From the NCBI RefSeq assembly GCF_021026375.1, contig NZ_JAJNDB010000005.1, positions 248,001 through 312,000 of the forward strand: 64,000 bases of DNA, given 5' to 3'. A model generated the notes under the pieces. That model saw only the letters and a program-made list of their open reading frames with translations. It was not told where the DNA came from and did not search any database. The position numbers and the translations under genes are program-made. Shown here piece by piece: positions 50,388 to 60,389 of the stretch. The stretch is from Actinomycetospora endophytica (GTDB lineage Bacteria; Actinomycetota; Actinomycetes; Mycobacteriales; Pseudonocardiaceae). The first letter of the stretch is position 1. The number at the start of each line of letters is the position of its first letter.

Positions 50388-52562
50388 GTGTCGGTTCCGA
50401 CCAGTTCGGTGGATCCGTCCACCACGGATCTGCCCGACGGTTCTGCGAGCGAGGCGGCCACGGCGAGCGCCGCGAAAACGGGCCGGTGGGGAAACGTCGT
50501 CACCCTGCCCAACGTCGCCGTGCACTGCCATCTGCTCCCCGACGGCAGGATCCTGCTCTGGGGTCGGCGCGACTCCCCTACAGGCACCATGGACGACCAT
50601 TTCTGCACTCCGCAGGTCTGGGAGCCCGCCACCAATCGCACGCAGCCGACGCCCCAGCCACGGGCTGCCACCGGCGAGACCGTCAACCTCTTCTGCTCCG
50701 GCCACACGCTGCTGCCCGACGGCCGCCTGCTCGTGGCCGGCGGGCACCTGCAGGACGGCAACGGCGTCAACCAGGCCTGCATCTACGACCATCACGCCAA
50801 CACCTGGACCCCGTTGCCGGCGATGAACCAGGGTCGGTGGTACCCGAGCGTCACCACACTTCCGGACGGTCGTGTCCTGGTGCTCTCGGGCAGCGCCGTG
50901 ATCCCGGGCAGGGGCACGGTCGTCACGAACGTCCCCCAGATCTGGGACGGGAAGGCGTGGCACGAGGCGGCGACGTTCCCGGGTCCACCGCCGCTCTACC
51001 CCCGGATGCATCTCGTCCCCGACGGGCGCCTCTTCGTCACCGGGACGAATGCCGAGACCCCGTTCCTCGATCTGCACGCCAACCGGTGGACCGGTGGGCT
51101 GACCCGACCCGACGGGGAGCGGCAGTACGCGCCCTCGGTCATGTACGAGCCCGGCAAGGTGATCTACATCGGGGGCGGCAACGACCCCGGCACCGATCTC
51201 CCGACCGCCCGGACCAGCCTCATCGATCTCTCCGGTCCGGCGCCGACCTGGCGCGAGGGACCGCCGATGGCCTTCGCGCGTCGCCAGCACAACGCCACCT
51301 TGCTGCCCGACGGCACGGTGCTGGTCACCGGTGGCACCAGCGGCCCCGGGTTCAACGACCTCACCCCGGGCAAGCCGGTGCACGTCGCCGAGCTCTGGAA
51401 TCCCGCGACGAACGCCTGGACCCGGCTGGCGGCCGAGTCGGTCGACCGCTGCTACCACTCGACGGCGGTCCTGCTGCCCGACGGCCGGGTGCTCAGCGCC
51501 GGCAGCGGCGAGTTCGCCGGACAGGCGAATCCCCACGACAGCCACCGCGACGGGCAGTTCTTCCACCCGCCCTATCTCTTCGCGGGACCGCGGCCCCGCA
51601 TCGACAAGGTCAGCGCCACGGAGGTCGCCGACGGCGGCACCGTCGAGATCACGACCAGCGGACCCGCCGTCGGGAAGGTGACCCTCGTCCGCCTCTCCTC
51701 GGTCACGCACGCCTTCAACGCGACCCAACGGATCCACGTACTGCCGTTCACCACGCGCGGCTCGACGATCACCGCGACGGTGCCGACGAGTCCGGCCGCG
51801 TGTCTGCCCGGGCATTACATGCTGTTCGTGCTGAGCGCCGCGGGTGTCCCGTCGGTGGCGCGCATCGTGCACGTCCGCGGCCCGGCCACGCCGCACGCGG
51901 CCCTGGCCGACGCCGCCCTCGAGACCGAGGCCGACGCCTCCTCCCCCGGCCCGACGATCGAGGAACTCGACGACGCGGTGACCGAGCGGGTCCGCGACGG
52001 CCGGCTCGGCACCGAGGTCACGGTCGGGCTGACCGCGCAGTGCCCCTACGGCCTCGGCGGCTGCTGGGGCGGGGCCTACGAGGCCCTCCGCACGCTCGCC
52101 GGTGTGGGCGCAGTACGCCCGATCGCGAACAGCGCGGACTCCACCGCGACCGTCTACCTCACCCACCACGGCCTGCCCGATCTCGCGCGCTGGCCGGCGC
52201 AGCTGGCCGAGTCCGCCAACGCCAGCTACCACTACCGGGGGGTCGAGGTAAGCCTCACCGGCATCGTCGGGAACGTCGGCGACGCGGTGCACCTGACGGT
52301 GCCCGACACCGCCGTCGTCGTGACCCTGGCCCCGCTCGAGCCCGGCACCGAAGTCGCCTGGGATCTCCAGGCCCGCCGGCCGAGACCGGCCAGCGTCGAC
52401 GAGCTCCAGGCCTTCGACCGCCTGCGGACGCAGCCGGCAGGTGGCGGGCCGGTCCGGGTCACCGGACCGCTGCGCGTCTCCGACGACGGCCCGACGGTGC
52501 TCGTGCGCGCGTTCGCGAGCCCGCAGGACGACGACCAGCTCCCGACGACGCCGAGGGGATGA
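50388..52562 (+). CDS. Galactose oxidase-like copper-radical protein (kelch plus DUF1929)
   Basis: A 724-aa protein. A kelch-type propeller is followed by the DUF1929 domain typical of galactose oxidase and GlxA. All expected copper and cofactor residues can be aligned: Cys103 (NLFCSG) and Tyr152 (GRWYPS) for the Tyr-Cys thioether, Tyr356-His357 (DRCYHST) and His441 (VTHAFNATQ); PGHYMLFVLSAAGVPSVARI follows as in the family. It should oxidise an alcohol or aldehyde and release H2O2. GTG 50388 has GGGGGTGG upstream. No signal peptide is visible. A further 200 residues at the C terminus form an unassigned domain. Confidence 0.9.
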   Translation: MSVPTSSVDPSTTDLPDGSASEAATASAAKTGRWGNVVTLPNVAVHCHLLPDGRILLWGRRDSPTGTMDDHFCTPQVWEPATNRTQPTPQPRAATGETVNLFCSGHTLLPDGRLLVAGGHLQDGNGVNQACIYDHHANTWTPLPAMNQGRWYPSVTTLPDGRVLVLSGSAVIPGRGTVVTNVPQIWDGKAWHEAATFPGPPPLYPRMHLVPDGRLFVTGTNAETPFLDLHANRWTGGLTRPDGERQYAPSVMYEPGKVIYIGGGNDPGTDLPTARTSLIDLSGPAPTWREGPPMAFARRQHNATLLPDGTVLVTGGTSGPGFNDLTPGKPVHVAELWNPATNAWTRLAAESVDRCYHSTAVLLPDGRVLSAGSGEFAGQANPHDSHRDGQFFHPPYLFAGPRPRIDKVSATEVADGGTVEITTSGPAVGKVTLVRLSSVTHAFNATQRIHVLPFTTRGSTITATVPTSPAACLPGHYMLFVLSAAGVPSVARIVHVRGPATPHAALADAALETEADASSPGPTIEELDDAVTERVRDGRLGTEVTVGLTAQCPYGLGGCWGGAYEALRTLAGVGAVRPIANSADSTATVYLTHHGLPDLARWPAQLAESANASYHYRGVEVSLTGIVGNVGDAVHLTVPDTAVVVTLAPLEPGTEVAWDLQARRPRPASVDELQAFDRLRTQPAGGGPVRVTGPLRVSDDGPTVLVRAFASPQDDDQLPTTPRG

Positions 52563-52567
52563 CGGCC

Positions 52568-53567
52568 ATGGCTCCCGACGACACCCGCTCGGTCGACCTG
52601 GTTCTCGAGAGCGGCGGTGTGAAAGGCATCGGCCTGCTCGGCGCCGTGCTGATGCTGTACGACGCCGGGTACCGGTTCGAACGCGTTGCGGGCACCAGCC
52701 GCCGGAGCGATCGTCGCCGCCCTCGTCGCCGCGTACCAGCGCGCGGGGAAGGACCTGCACGAGCTCGAGGACGAGATGCGGCGGGTCCAGTACTCGAAGT
52801 TCGCCGAGGGGTCGCTGCTACAGCGGCTCACCGGGCCCGTCGGCGACGGTCTGGAGCTGCTGCTGCACGAGGGTGCCCATTCCGGTGACTACCTCGTCGA
52901 ATGGCTGGAGCCGCTCCTGGCGAGCGCCGGGGTGAGGACCTTCGCCGACCTCGCGCGTCATGATCCGCACGACTCGCTCGGCCCCGACGAGCGCTACTCC
53001 CTCGTCGTGCACGTCAGCGACCTGAGCCGGCGCGCCCTGGTCCGGCTGCCCTGGGACTACCGGGAGTACGGCAAGGAGCCCGGCGACCAGAAGGTGGTCG
53101 ACGCCGTCCGCGCGTCGATGTCGATCCCGTTCTACTTCCGGCCCGTCGAGGTGACGACCGCGAGCGGCCAGGTGACCTGGGTGGACGGCGGCCTGTTGTC
53201 CAACTTCCCGATCACCGTGTTCGACCGCACCGACGGCGGCACGCCCCGATGGCCGACGTGGGGCGTCAAGCTCTCGGCGCGACCGACCACGACGGCCGAC
53301 GAGCCCGTCCGCACCACGCTCGGCCTGGCGGTACGAGCACTCCAGACCCTCACCGCCGACTGGAACCGCTACCGCCTCGCCGAGGAGGGCGTCGGCCGAC
53401 GCACGGTCTTCGTCGACACCAGCGGCATCTCCGCGACCGATTTCGACCTGACCCAGGACGACCAGAACACGCTGTTCCAGAACGGTCGCACCGCCGCCGC
53501 CCGCTTCCTCCGCCAGATCGAGCGGACATCCGCGACCACTCAGAGAAGTACAAGGGGAGAACCATGA
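52568..53567 (+). pseudogene. Patatin-like phospholipase, frameshifted at the active site
   Basis: The first part (SVDLVLESGGVKGIGLLGAVLMLYDAGYRFERVAGTS) carries the oxyanion GGVKG and reaches the nucleophile Ser of GTSAG. There the reading frame changes: the sequence reads ggc acc agc c gcc gga gcg, with one extra C near 52699-52701. In the next frame it continues AGAIVAALVAAYQRAGKDL and ends with the catalytic Asp in WVDGGLLSNFPITVF. Without the extra base it would be a normal patatin of about 332 aa. Either the gene is broken or the assembly has a one-base error. It overlaps both neighbours. Confidence 0.85.
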
Positions 53568-54733
53568 CGATTCCTGACGCCACCGACGCCGCTTCGCAGC
53601 TCACCGAGGACTTCCGATGGGGCGAGGTCCCGGCCGTCCGCGACGCGAGCGTGACCGAGCGCGCGGCGCTCGCCGATCCCAGTCTGGGAGGGATCGCGGG
53701 CTTCAAGGGCCCGTTCCGGGGCAACGGGCTCAACACCATCTTCCGGCCGCAGGACTTCGCGGTCAGCCCGACGAAGCTGCCGAAGCCGGCGCACGGGCCG
53801 AACGACAACATCCTCGAGCTGAACCTCACCGAGGAGTCCCTCTCGTTCTCCGACCCGCTCGGGTCGATCCCCAACCGGGGCTTCGTGCAGGGCGATGCGT
53901 TCCTCAACGGCATCCCCTACGTGCAGAAGGTCAAGGACATCGCCGACCCGGCCCACCCGGTGGACATCCACTTCGAGCCGGGCGTCTGGCTGTCGGTACC
54001 CAAGACGCAGGTCCCGGCCGAGGACCCCAGCGTCGCGCGCATGGCCTCCATCCCGCACGGCGCGACCATCGAGGCGCAGGGCAGGTCGTTCACGGTCCCC
54101 GGCGGACCGCACATCGACCCGGTGGACATCACGCCCTTCCCGATCGGTGACCCGAGCGGGCGGCTCGTGGACCGGTTCCCGAGCCAGGACGTCGCCGACG
54201 AGGGCACCTTCCGGATCCCGCAGGACCTGTCGTCGTTCTCGGCGGCCGGGACGATCACCAAGGAGATCCTGGCGAACCCGAATCTCGTCATCGACGAGCG
54301 GCAGAAGAAGCAGCACATAACCTCAACCACCGTCATCATCATCAGCACGAACCCGGCCTCTCCCCTGTTCGGCGGCGGGACCGACAACATCGCGTTCCTG
54401 CTCGGGGACAAGGACGCGGCGAAACCGAACGCCGACGCGGTGCAGATGGACGCGATCTTCTGGGTCGAGACGGTCTCGGAGCGCATCACGCTGCCGACCG
54501 CGTACCGGCCCGGCCTGCCGCTCGTGGTTCCCGGCAGTACGGCCGCCGGCAAGCCGGTTCCGAGCTTCGCGATCCACTCGGAGAAGCCCGTCGCCGCCGG
54601 GACGCCCATCGACGTCACCTACACCCAGATCCAGTACACCCAGACCGTGTTGCTCAACTTCAACGGGCTGAGCTGGCCGCACGTCTCCGTCGCGACGCTG
54701 GTGCCCGAGCACCCGGTCCGCGCGACGGTGTGA
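53564..54733 (+). CDS. Unknown protein in the oxidase operon
   Basis: A 389-aa soluble protein. Notable segments are RGNGLNTIFRPQDFAVSPTKLP, ILELNLTEESLSFSDPLGSIPNRG and EPGVWLSVPKTQVPAEDPSVARMASIPHGATIEAQG. The last resembles proteins loosely annotated as heme-binding or nitrobindin-like, but I cannot confirm this. ATG 53564 overlaps the stop of the patatin gene (ATGA) and has AAGGGGAG upstream. It is probably part of a plus-strand operon from the oxidase to the metallopeptidase. Confidence 0.65.
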   Translation: MTIPDATDAASQLTEDFRWGEVPAVRDASVTERAALADPSLGGIAGFKGPFRGNGLNTIFRPQDFAVSPTKLPKPAHGPNDNILELNLTEESLSFSDPLGSIPNRGFVQGDAFLNGIPYVQKVKDIADPAHPVDIHFEPGVWLSVPKTQVPAEDPSVARMASIPHGATIEAQGRSFTVPGGPHIDPVDITPFPIGDPSGRLVDRFPSQDVADEGTFRIPQDLSSFSAAGTITKEILANPNLVIDERQKKQHITSTTVIIISTNPASPLFGGGTDNIAFLLGDKDAAKPNADAVQMDAIFWVETVSERITLPTAYRPGLPLVVPGSTAAGKPVPSFAIHSEKPVAAGTPIDVTYTQIQYTQTVLLNFNGLSWPHVSVATLVPEHPVRATV

Positions 54734-54749
54734 CCGAAGAGGATTCGAC

Positions 54750-55610
54750 ATGACCATCTTGCAGGTCGGCCTGACCGACACCACCGGAGCGCTCGACGCC
54801 AAACTCGTCGCGGCCGCCGCCCACGCGCTCAACATCCAGGTGATGCGGGATCTCCCGCAGGCCTGGGACATCAAGGCGACGGTCATCTTCCTTCCCGACT
54901 CCGGCCACATCCCGTCCGGGGTCTGGCCGGTGTTCCTCGTCGATCCGTCCCAGATGCCACAAGGGGCCGGCGGCTTCCACCGCGGGACGGCGAACCAGCC
55001 GCAGTCACTAGTTGGTGCGACGCCGGACAACGACGGCTGGACGATGGCCGCCAGCCACGAAACGCTGGAGATGCTCGTCGACCCGGGCGGGAACAAGCTC
55101 CAGAGCTCGCGATCGATCACGGTCGAGGACGGCGAGATCGCCGACGGGACCAGCGAGTTCCAGTACCTGGTCGAGGCGTGCGATCCGTGCGAGGCCGAGG
55201 ACTTCGGCTACCTCATCCAGGGAGTGCCGGTCAGCGACTTCCTCACCCCGCACTTCTACGACCCGGTGGCCGTCGCGGGCACCCGGTACAGCTTCACTGG
55301 TGCACTGAAGAAGCCGCGTGACGTGGAGCCCGGCGGATACGTGTCGTGGGTGAACCCGGAGAACGACCGGGTCGAGCAGCTCCGACGGATCGACCCCGAT
55401 GCCCCGCCCCAGATCATCGACCTGGGCCCGGCCGACGGGATCACCAGCCTGCGGGAGTGGGTCGACGGTCAGATGGGCAAGCAGGGGCTCCGCACCACGG
55501 CCGAGCTCTCGATGGCGCCGCAGAACAAGAAGCTGTTCGACCTGGGCCGTGAGCGGCGGGTCGCGCTGAGTAGCATCGCTCAGCGGAGGGGGTTCCGGCC
55601 CGCAACCTGA
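54750..55610 (+). CDS. Putative metallopeptidase (HExxE-type)
   Basis: A 286-aa protein. ASHETLEMLVDPGGN at about residue 100 has the pattern of a zinc-binding HExxE plus DP-x-GN, found in some uncharacterised peptidase-like proteins; FQYLVEACDPCEAEDFGYL follows. The C terminus (about residues 240-286: MGKQGLRTTAELSMAPQNKKLFDLGRERR) is a short helical tail. The same tail occurs in a decayed copy at 61416-61554. It lies 16 bp downstream of the unknown protein. Activity is not proven. Confidence 0.65.
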   Translation: MTILQVGLTDTTGALDAKLVAAAAHALNIQVMRDLPQAWDIKATVIFLPDSGHIPSGVWPVFLVDPSQMPQGAGGFHRGTANQPQSLVGATPDNDGWTMAASHETLEMLVDPGGNKLQSSRSITVEDGEIADGTSEFQYLVEACDPCEAEDFGYLIQGVPVSDFLTPHFYDPVAVAGTRYSFTGALKKPRDVEPGGYVSWVNPENDRVEQLRRIDPDAPPQIIDLGPADGITSLREWVDGQMGKQGLRTTAELSMAPQNKKLFDLGRERRVALSSIAQRRGFRPAT

Positions 55611-55724
55611 CTCGCTGCTCTCCTTCGTCGAGCCCTCACGAGCACAATCGGGAAGGGGCTCTCGCGTTGTCGCGTGTCCTCTGCTCCGCACGCATTGGCG
55701 CGGAGAAGCAGATACCGACCCGGT

Positions 55725-58700
55725 TCAGTTGCGCGGCGGGTCGACGATCTGCTTCAGCGCGGCCTCCGGGTCTCGACAGGCCTCGCACGACGACGAGACG
55801 GTCCTCTCGTCGATGCCGGCGGAAGCTAGGCGGCTGCCGTCTGCCGCCGTGAATCCGACTGCAAGAACGCTCCCGGCGTGCTCATGATCCTGCTCGACGA
55901 GGGCCCAGGTCGCGGTGTCCCAGACCTCAATGGTGCCGTCCAAGCTGCCGACCGCCACGAGGCGTCCGTTGTCTCCGAATGCTACCGAATAGAGCTGATC
56001 TTGGCCGCCCTGGACGGTCTTGGCACCCCCGTCCACCATATTCCACACCGTGAACGTACCGTCTGACGACGTTGCGACCAGACGGCTCGCCGTCGGATCG
56101 AACGCGACCGAGGTCATCGGATTCGGGGACGGCAGCACCTGCGACTGCGCATCGTCGAACTGACCGCTCGGGTCTCGCCGCCAGATCGTTACCCCGTCGA
56201 GACTGCCAGCCGCAAGTAGACCACTCCGCGAGTCAAACGCCACGGACAGGTACTGAGCGAACGACGGCGAGCCGTATGCGTCCGGTCGGTGCAGAGGAGG
56301 CAGCGCGTGGCCGGCGGCGTCCCACCGATCGACGTAGCCCTTGTTGTCGGCCACAACGACCTCGCCGTCCGACCCGACGGCCAGATCCTCGACAGCGTTG
56401 GTGATCGACGGAAAAGCCGGACCCGGGATCAGAGCGTTCCCCTTCCGCGTCCACATCCTCGGTGCCAGCGCGCTGTCGTCGACGGTGACCAGTTCGTCGT
56501 CGCGTCCCGGTACGAACTTGACCAACGGATGCGCTCCATTGGTATATGGCGCTTCGGCCGATGGGGTCTCGATCGATCCGCTGTCGCTGACGGTGAGGAG
56601 GCCGCCTGACACGGCGGCCACAGCGGTCTTGTCCGTGCTGACATCCATCCCGGTGATCGGTTGAGGATGCGACGAGACCTGCACCTGCGGCAACACCCAG
56701 TGCCGCACCGTGCCGTCATTCGAACCCCATGATGACAGTTCGCGGGAGTCCGTGCCCCAACTGACCTCAGAGACCGAGCCCACGTGCCCCTGCAGTGTGT
56801 ATATGGGATCCGCGCTCAGTGCGCCAGAGGGGTACTGGCTCCAGACGAACACCTTGCCGTCGTCCCCCGCAGTTGCGAGCCACTTCCCGTCTGGGCTGGA
56901 CTGGGCGTCAGAGATATCGACCAGTTGATTAGGAATCTGCCCCAGCAGTTTACCATTGCCCAAATCATAGGTCCGACTCGTTTGATCCTCCGCGAGCGTG
57001 ATGCGCTTCCGCGCTTGGTCGACAGAAATCGCATAAAGGGAGCCACGGAACTCCTGGACTTGGTGCAGTATTGGCTGGGCCTGGGTCCGCCAATCCCAGG
57101 TAATGATGTGGTCGCGTGGCCCTAGGTCAACAAGCACGACGCCTGTCCCGAAAGGCTGCAGCTGTCCGTCTACCCGAGCGGGAAGGTCAGGCATGGGATC
57201 GCGAGATTGGGCGAGAAGGGCTCCAGTCGTCGCGTCCCACGCTCGGAGTCGGTGGTCGGATCCCTCGATGATCACGCTGCGACCGTCGTCGCTCGGCGTA
57301 CTTGCGAGCGCCCCACGCTCCAGGGTCCGGCTCTCACCCGTGTTCGTCGCGGGAACGACCGAGACGTCGCCCCCGGAGCCCGTCGCCAGGAGCAGAGGGG
57401 TCGCGGAAGGCGCGAGGAACCGAAGCAAGTTCGTCCCCTCAGGGACGTCTCCGAGGACGAACGGAGCGGACTTTCCGGTAAGGCTCCCCACGACAGCGTC
57501 GCCTCGCCCGTCGACGGCGGCGAAGCGGTCACTATCGTAAGGATCAAGAGCGGGGGCAATGTCGCCTGAGAGCGCTCCAAGGCGGACTCCACCGATACGA
57601 TTGCCCTGCGGGTCGATGACCGTCATTTGACTCATACGATCGACGGCGAGCAGGGCGCCGTCCGGCGTCTTGAGCGGTCGCCGCACTTTCGATGCTGAGG
57701 TGCCTCCGACGACAATTGTCCCGCGGATGGCCGACCAGGCTCGCATGACAGCAGTCTGAGTATCGGACGACTGGTTCAGACTGTATACGTGGAGCGCGGG
57801 ACCGAGGCTGCTCGCCGGCGAGATCGCCGAGGTCGTTGCGTACTCTTCGCTGGCCTGGCTGCTCTCTGTCACCCGGTGGACGAAGAACCCGCCCCCGACT
57901 AGAACGAGCACCAGGACGAGAGCAGCCAGCGCAGCAACGACGAGCCGGGCGCGCCGCAGGCGCCGGCGGACGTCTTCAGCGGCGTTCTTCTCGGCCTGGA
58001 GTGCTCGGTCGTTTGCCTCCTGCCTCATCTCCGCGAGGTGGCGCCGACGCCAGGCGAGGATCGCGCCGCCGAGGACGTCATGGAAGATCTCATACGTTGT
58101 CGGGCCGGCGCTCGGCACCGATGGCGGGAGGGGCCTAAGGATTCGGCGCGTACCCGAGCTGAGGTCCTCCAACAAAGCCACGACCCGCTCGGGCTCAGTG
58201 TCGGTGAGATCCGAAAGGTCGGCGACACTGAGGGCCACCTTCGAGCCGCGACTGGTCACCAGGTGGCGGAGGACCAGAGCGGCGAGGTCGCGTTCCTGGG
58301 GCTTGAGCGCCCCCATGACGGTGTCGAGGTGGGTCTGCACGACGGTGCGCGCCCCGCCGAGCGCGTCGAGGGTCGCCACCCGCAGAACCGCCGAGTGCTG
58401 GGTGCGCTCCTCCTCCCACAGTCGCACAAGAACGAGCTGAAGAAATGGCGCCTCGATATCGTGGCGATCCGGGGCTCCAGCAGAGTGCTCGGGGGCCTCC
58501 GCAGTGTCGCCGTCGGCACCGATGGTCAGTCGGCCTACCTGCACCTGGTCGAGCAGTCGCTCAACAAGCCCTGGCTCCAGTGTCATGCGCTCATCGGCCG
58601 CGCAGATCAGGTTGTATTGGGCCAGCGGCCCCTCGATGGCCTCGCGGGATTCTCGGCGCCCGAGGTGAGCCAGCCGGAGGTAGTTCTCGAAGAGACCGGG

Positions 58701-59345
58701 AACGCTGCCCTTAAGGTGATCGAGCTGCGCGAGGGCATCCTCGCGGATGGCCAGAAGAACGTTCACTTGCAGCTCACGACCCCGGACGATCTGGCCAAGA
58801 AGCGCCGGAAGTCCGTCCCCGCCATCCGGGCGGTGGTAGTGCAGGTACTCTTCATATTGGTCGAGCACCAGATACAGCGCCTCGGATCCAGTGGCATCGA
58901 GGACTTGCGCGAGCCAGGCAACGTCAGGCGTGGAAGGGTTCCGCAATCTTTCGACGACGCTTCCGTTTAGCGCTCGGTCTTCGATGCTCAGTAACACTCC
59001 GCGGACGACCGCGTCCAGTCCGCTTCCACTCCAGTCGCTCAGATACACCACGAGGGGGCCGGCTCCTCGGGCGTCCTCGTCATCCGGCTCGTCGTCCGCG
59101 TCCACCTCGCGCAGGTGGGGTAGTAGGCCGGCACGCAACAGTGACGTCTTGCCCACACCGCTCGGGGCGTACAGGAGAGTGAGTCGCCTCGTAGACAAGT
59201 TCGCAGCGAGGAGCCTCACCTCGCGAGTACGCCCGAAGAACAGCGTTCTGTCATCCTCGGTGAATGGGACGAGCCCGACGTAGGGACAGTGACTACTGCG
59301 AGCACTGCGCGGAACCGGGATCGCGCCAACAGCTGTGGTGGTCAC
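55725..59345 (-). CDS. nSTAND1 NTPase with WD40 propeller, SIR2-associated
   Basis: A 1206-aa protein. Residues about 20-450 form the nSTAND1 NTPase: PYVGLVPFTEDDRTLFFGRTREV, Walker A APSGVGKTS (Lys66), Walker B LYLVLDQYEEY (Asp162). A coiled-coil leads to a membrane helix (about 466-488: VVAALAALVLVLVLVGGGFFV). The rest, about 700 residues, has WD40-like blades (PDGKWLATAGDDGKVFVW, FDPTASRLVATSSDGTFTVW, NGRLVAVGSLDGTIEVWDTATW). GTG 59345 overlaps the SIR2 stop (GTGA). STAND ATPases oligomerise on sensing a trigger; the propeller would be the sensor. Codon use is AT-richer than the neighbourhood. Confidence 0.9.
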   Translation of the reverse strand: MTTTAVGAIPVPRSARSSHCPYVGLVPFTEDDRTLFFGRTREVRLLAANLSTRRLTLLYAPSGVGKTSLLRAGLLPHLREVDADDEPDDEDARGAGPLVVYLSDWSGSGLDAVVRGVLLSIEDRALNGSVVERLRNPSTPDVAWLAQVLDATGSEALYLVLDQYEEYLHYHRPDGGDGLPALLGQIVRGRELQVNVLLAIREDALAQLDHLKGSVPGLFENYLRLAHLGRRESREAIEGPLAQYNLICAADERMTLEPGLVERLLDQVQVGRLTIGADGDTAEAPEHSAGAPDRHDIEAPFLQLVLVRLWEEERTQHSAVLRVATLDALGGARTVVQTHLDTVMGALKPQERDLAALVLRHLVTSRGSKVALSVADLSDLTDTEPERVVALLEDLSSGTRRILRPLPPSVPSAGPTTYEIFHDVLGGAILAWRRRHLAEMRQEANDRALQAEKNAAEDVRRRLRRARLVVAALAALVLVLVLVGGGFFVHRVTESSQASEEYATTSAISPASSLGPALHVYSLNQSSDTQTAVMRAWSAIRGTIVVGGTSASKVRRPLKTPDGALLAVDRMSQMTVIDPQGNRIGGVRLGALSGDIAPALDPYDSDRFAAVDGRGDAVVGSLTGKSAPFVLGDVPEGTNLLRFLAPSATPLLLATGSGGDVSVVPATNTGESRTLERGALASTPSDDGRSVIIEGSDHRLRAWDATTGALLAQSRDPMPDLPARVDGQLQPFGTGVVLVDLGPRDHIITWDWRTQAQPILHQVQEFRGSLYAISVDQARKRITLAEDQTSRTYDLGNGKLLGQIPNQLVDISDAQSSPDGKWLATAGDDGKVFVWSQYPSGALSADPIYTLQGHVGSVSEVSWGTDSRELSSWGSNDGTVRHWVLPQVQVSSHPQPITGMDVSTDKTAVAAVSGGLLTVSDSGSIETPSAEAPYTNGAHPLVKFVPGRDDELVTVDDSALAPRMWTRKGNALIPGPAFPSITNAVEDLAVGSDGEVVVADNKGYVDRWDAAGHALPPLHRPDAYGSPSFAQYLSVAFDSRSGLLAAGSLDGVTIWRRDPSGQFDDAQSQVLPSPNPMTSVAFDPTASRLVATSSDGTFTVWNMVDGGAKTVQGGQDQLYSVAFGDNGRLVAVGSLDGTIEVWDTATWALVEQDHEHAGSVLAVGFTAADGSRLASAGIDERTVSSSCEACRDPEAALKQIVDPPRN

Positions 59346-60316
59346 GGTGAGACCGGTCGCGGGTCGTCGTCGGAATATCGCGGAAACCGACGCTCTAGGG
59401 AACCAACAAAGCTCTCGAGGCGCTCGGGAACGATCTCGACGCCGCGCTCCTTCCAGGCGGCGCGGTCGACCGGGTGTGGATTGGCCTCGATGGCCCAGGA
59501 CTGATAGCGACGACCGTTCTGGAGCCCCCAGAGTCGATAGAGCATCACCCGGAAGTTCCAGTCCCGCAGGCTGTACCCCAGGAAGAGGAAATGGCTTCGC
59601 AGCAGCTTCTGTTGAACGGTCACGGGAAAGAAGTTCTCGCCGGCCCGGCTGATGTAATCGACGTAGTGGTCTTCGGTGATGACATAACTGTCGTCGCTCG
59701 CGTCCGCCTCGACAGCACCGTGGATCTTCGCGATGAGCGGGCGGACGGTCAGGTCGATGTCGAGGTACTCGTTAGGCACGTCGATCGTCACCGGATCACC
59801 ACCGTGTGGCTGGTGCCGGAAGCGGCCGCGGTCGGGCCCATCCGCGACATAGGTCAGTAGGTCGAACGGTTCGTCGATATCCTCGAACGCTTGCTCCAGG
59901 GCGCGGTCGTAGTTGGTCGTGATGTAGAGCATTCCCTCTCTCGGTTGGTCGACCAGGCGCAGGTGCCGCGCCAAACGCGCCAAGATGTGATGGAGCATCG
60001 TCGGCGGGTATTGCGGGTCGAAGACCTCATGCAGTTCGTCGTATAACGGCCCTGGCCCCTCAGTGGACGCGATGAACTGTGATACACGCGCAAGATCCTC
60101 GTGATCACGATCGGGGTAGTCGAAGGACCCGGCAAGGAGGTCCGCGAGCTCCGCTCCGCTGGGAAGGTACTCACCCGGCACATATCCGGCACCCTTCGGA
60201 CGACCGCACAGATTCGCCCCGGCGCCGAGCACTGGGACCGCCCGCGCCTTCCGGAGCGCACGCGCGACGCGGCCGTAGATCTCATCGATCTCGGCGTCTC
60301 CACCAAGGATGCTCAT
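59342..60316 (-). CDS. SIR2-like domain protein (putative NADase effector)
   Basis: A 324-aa protein. It has the NAD-binding VPVLGAGANLCGRP, LYITTNYDRALEQAF, the catalytic His in AKIHGAVEA and the late motif FLFLGYSLRDWNFRVMLYRLW. This is the SIR2_2-like group, which includes NAD-cleaving effectors of antiphage systems (ThsA, Avs-type, SIR2-pAgo). It is translationally coupled to the nSTAND gene, so the NTPase likely controls it. ATG 60316 follows a GCGGGGGG stretch. Confidence 0.88.
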   Translation of the reverse strand: MSILGGDAEIDEIYGRVARALRKARAVPVLGAGANLCGRPKGAGYVPGEYLPSGAELADLLAGSFDYPDRDHEDLARVSQFIASTEGPGPLYDELHEVFDPQYPPTMLHHILARLARHLRLVDQPREGMLYITTNYDRALEQAFEDIDEPFDLLTYVADGPDRGRFRHQPHGGDPVTIDVPNEYLDIDLTVRPLIAKIHGAVEADASDDSYVITEDHYVDYISRAGENFFPVTVQQKLLRSHFLFLGYSLRDWNFRVMLYRLWGLQNGRRYQSWAIEANPHPVDRAAWKERGVEIVPERLESFVGSLERRFPRYSDDDPRPVSP

Positions 60317-60389
60317 GCGGCCCCCCGCGCATGTCCGCTCGGTCCTTATACGGAGAGTAGTACGGCACCTAGTCGGAAGCCGAGTAATG

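Noticed and set aside
50175..52760. 861-codon minus-strand frame
   Set aside because: It is antisense to the oxidase gene, whose copper ligands and kelch pattern prove the plus strand.
55626..55665. Terminator GAGCCC...GGGCTC after the metallopeptidase gene
   Set aside because: The 6-bp arms are about 20 bases apart with no other pairing; too weak to list as a feature.
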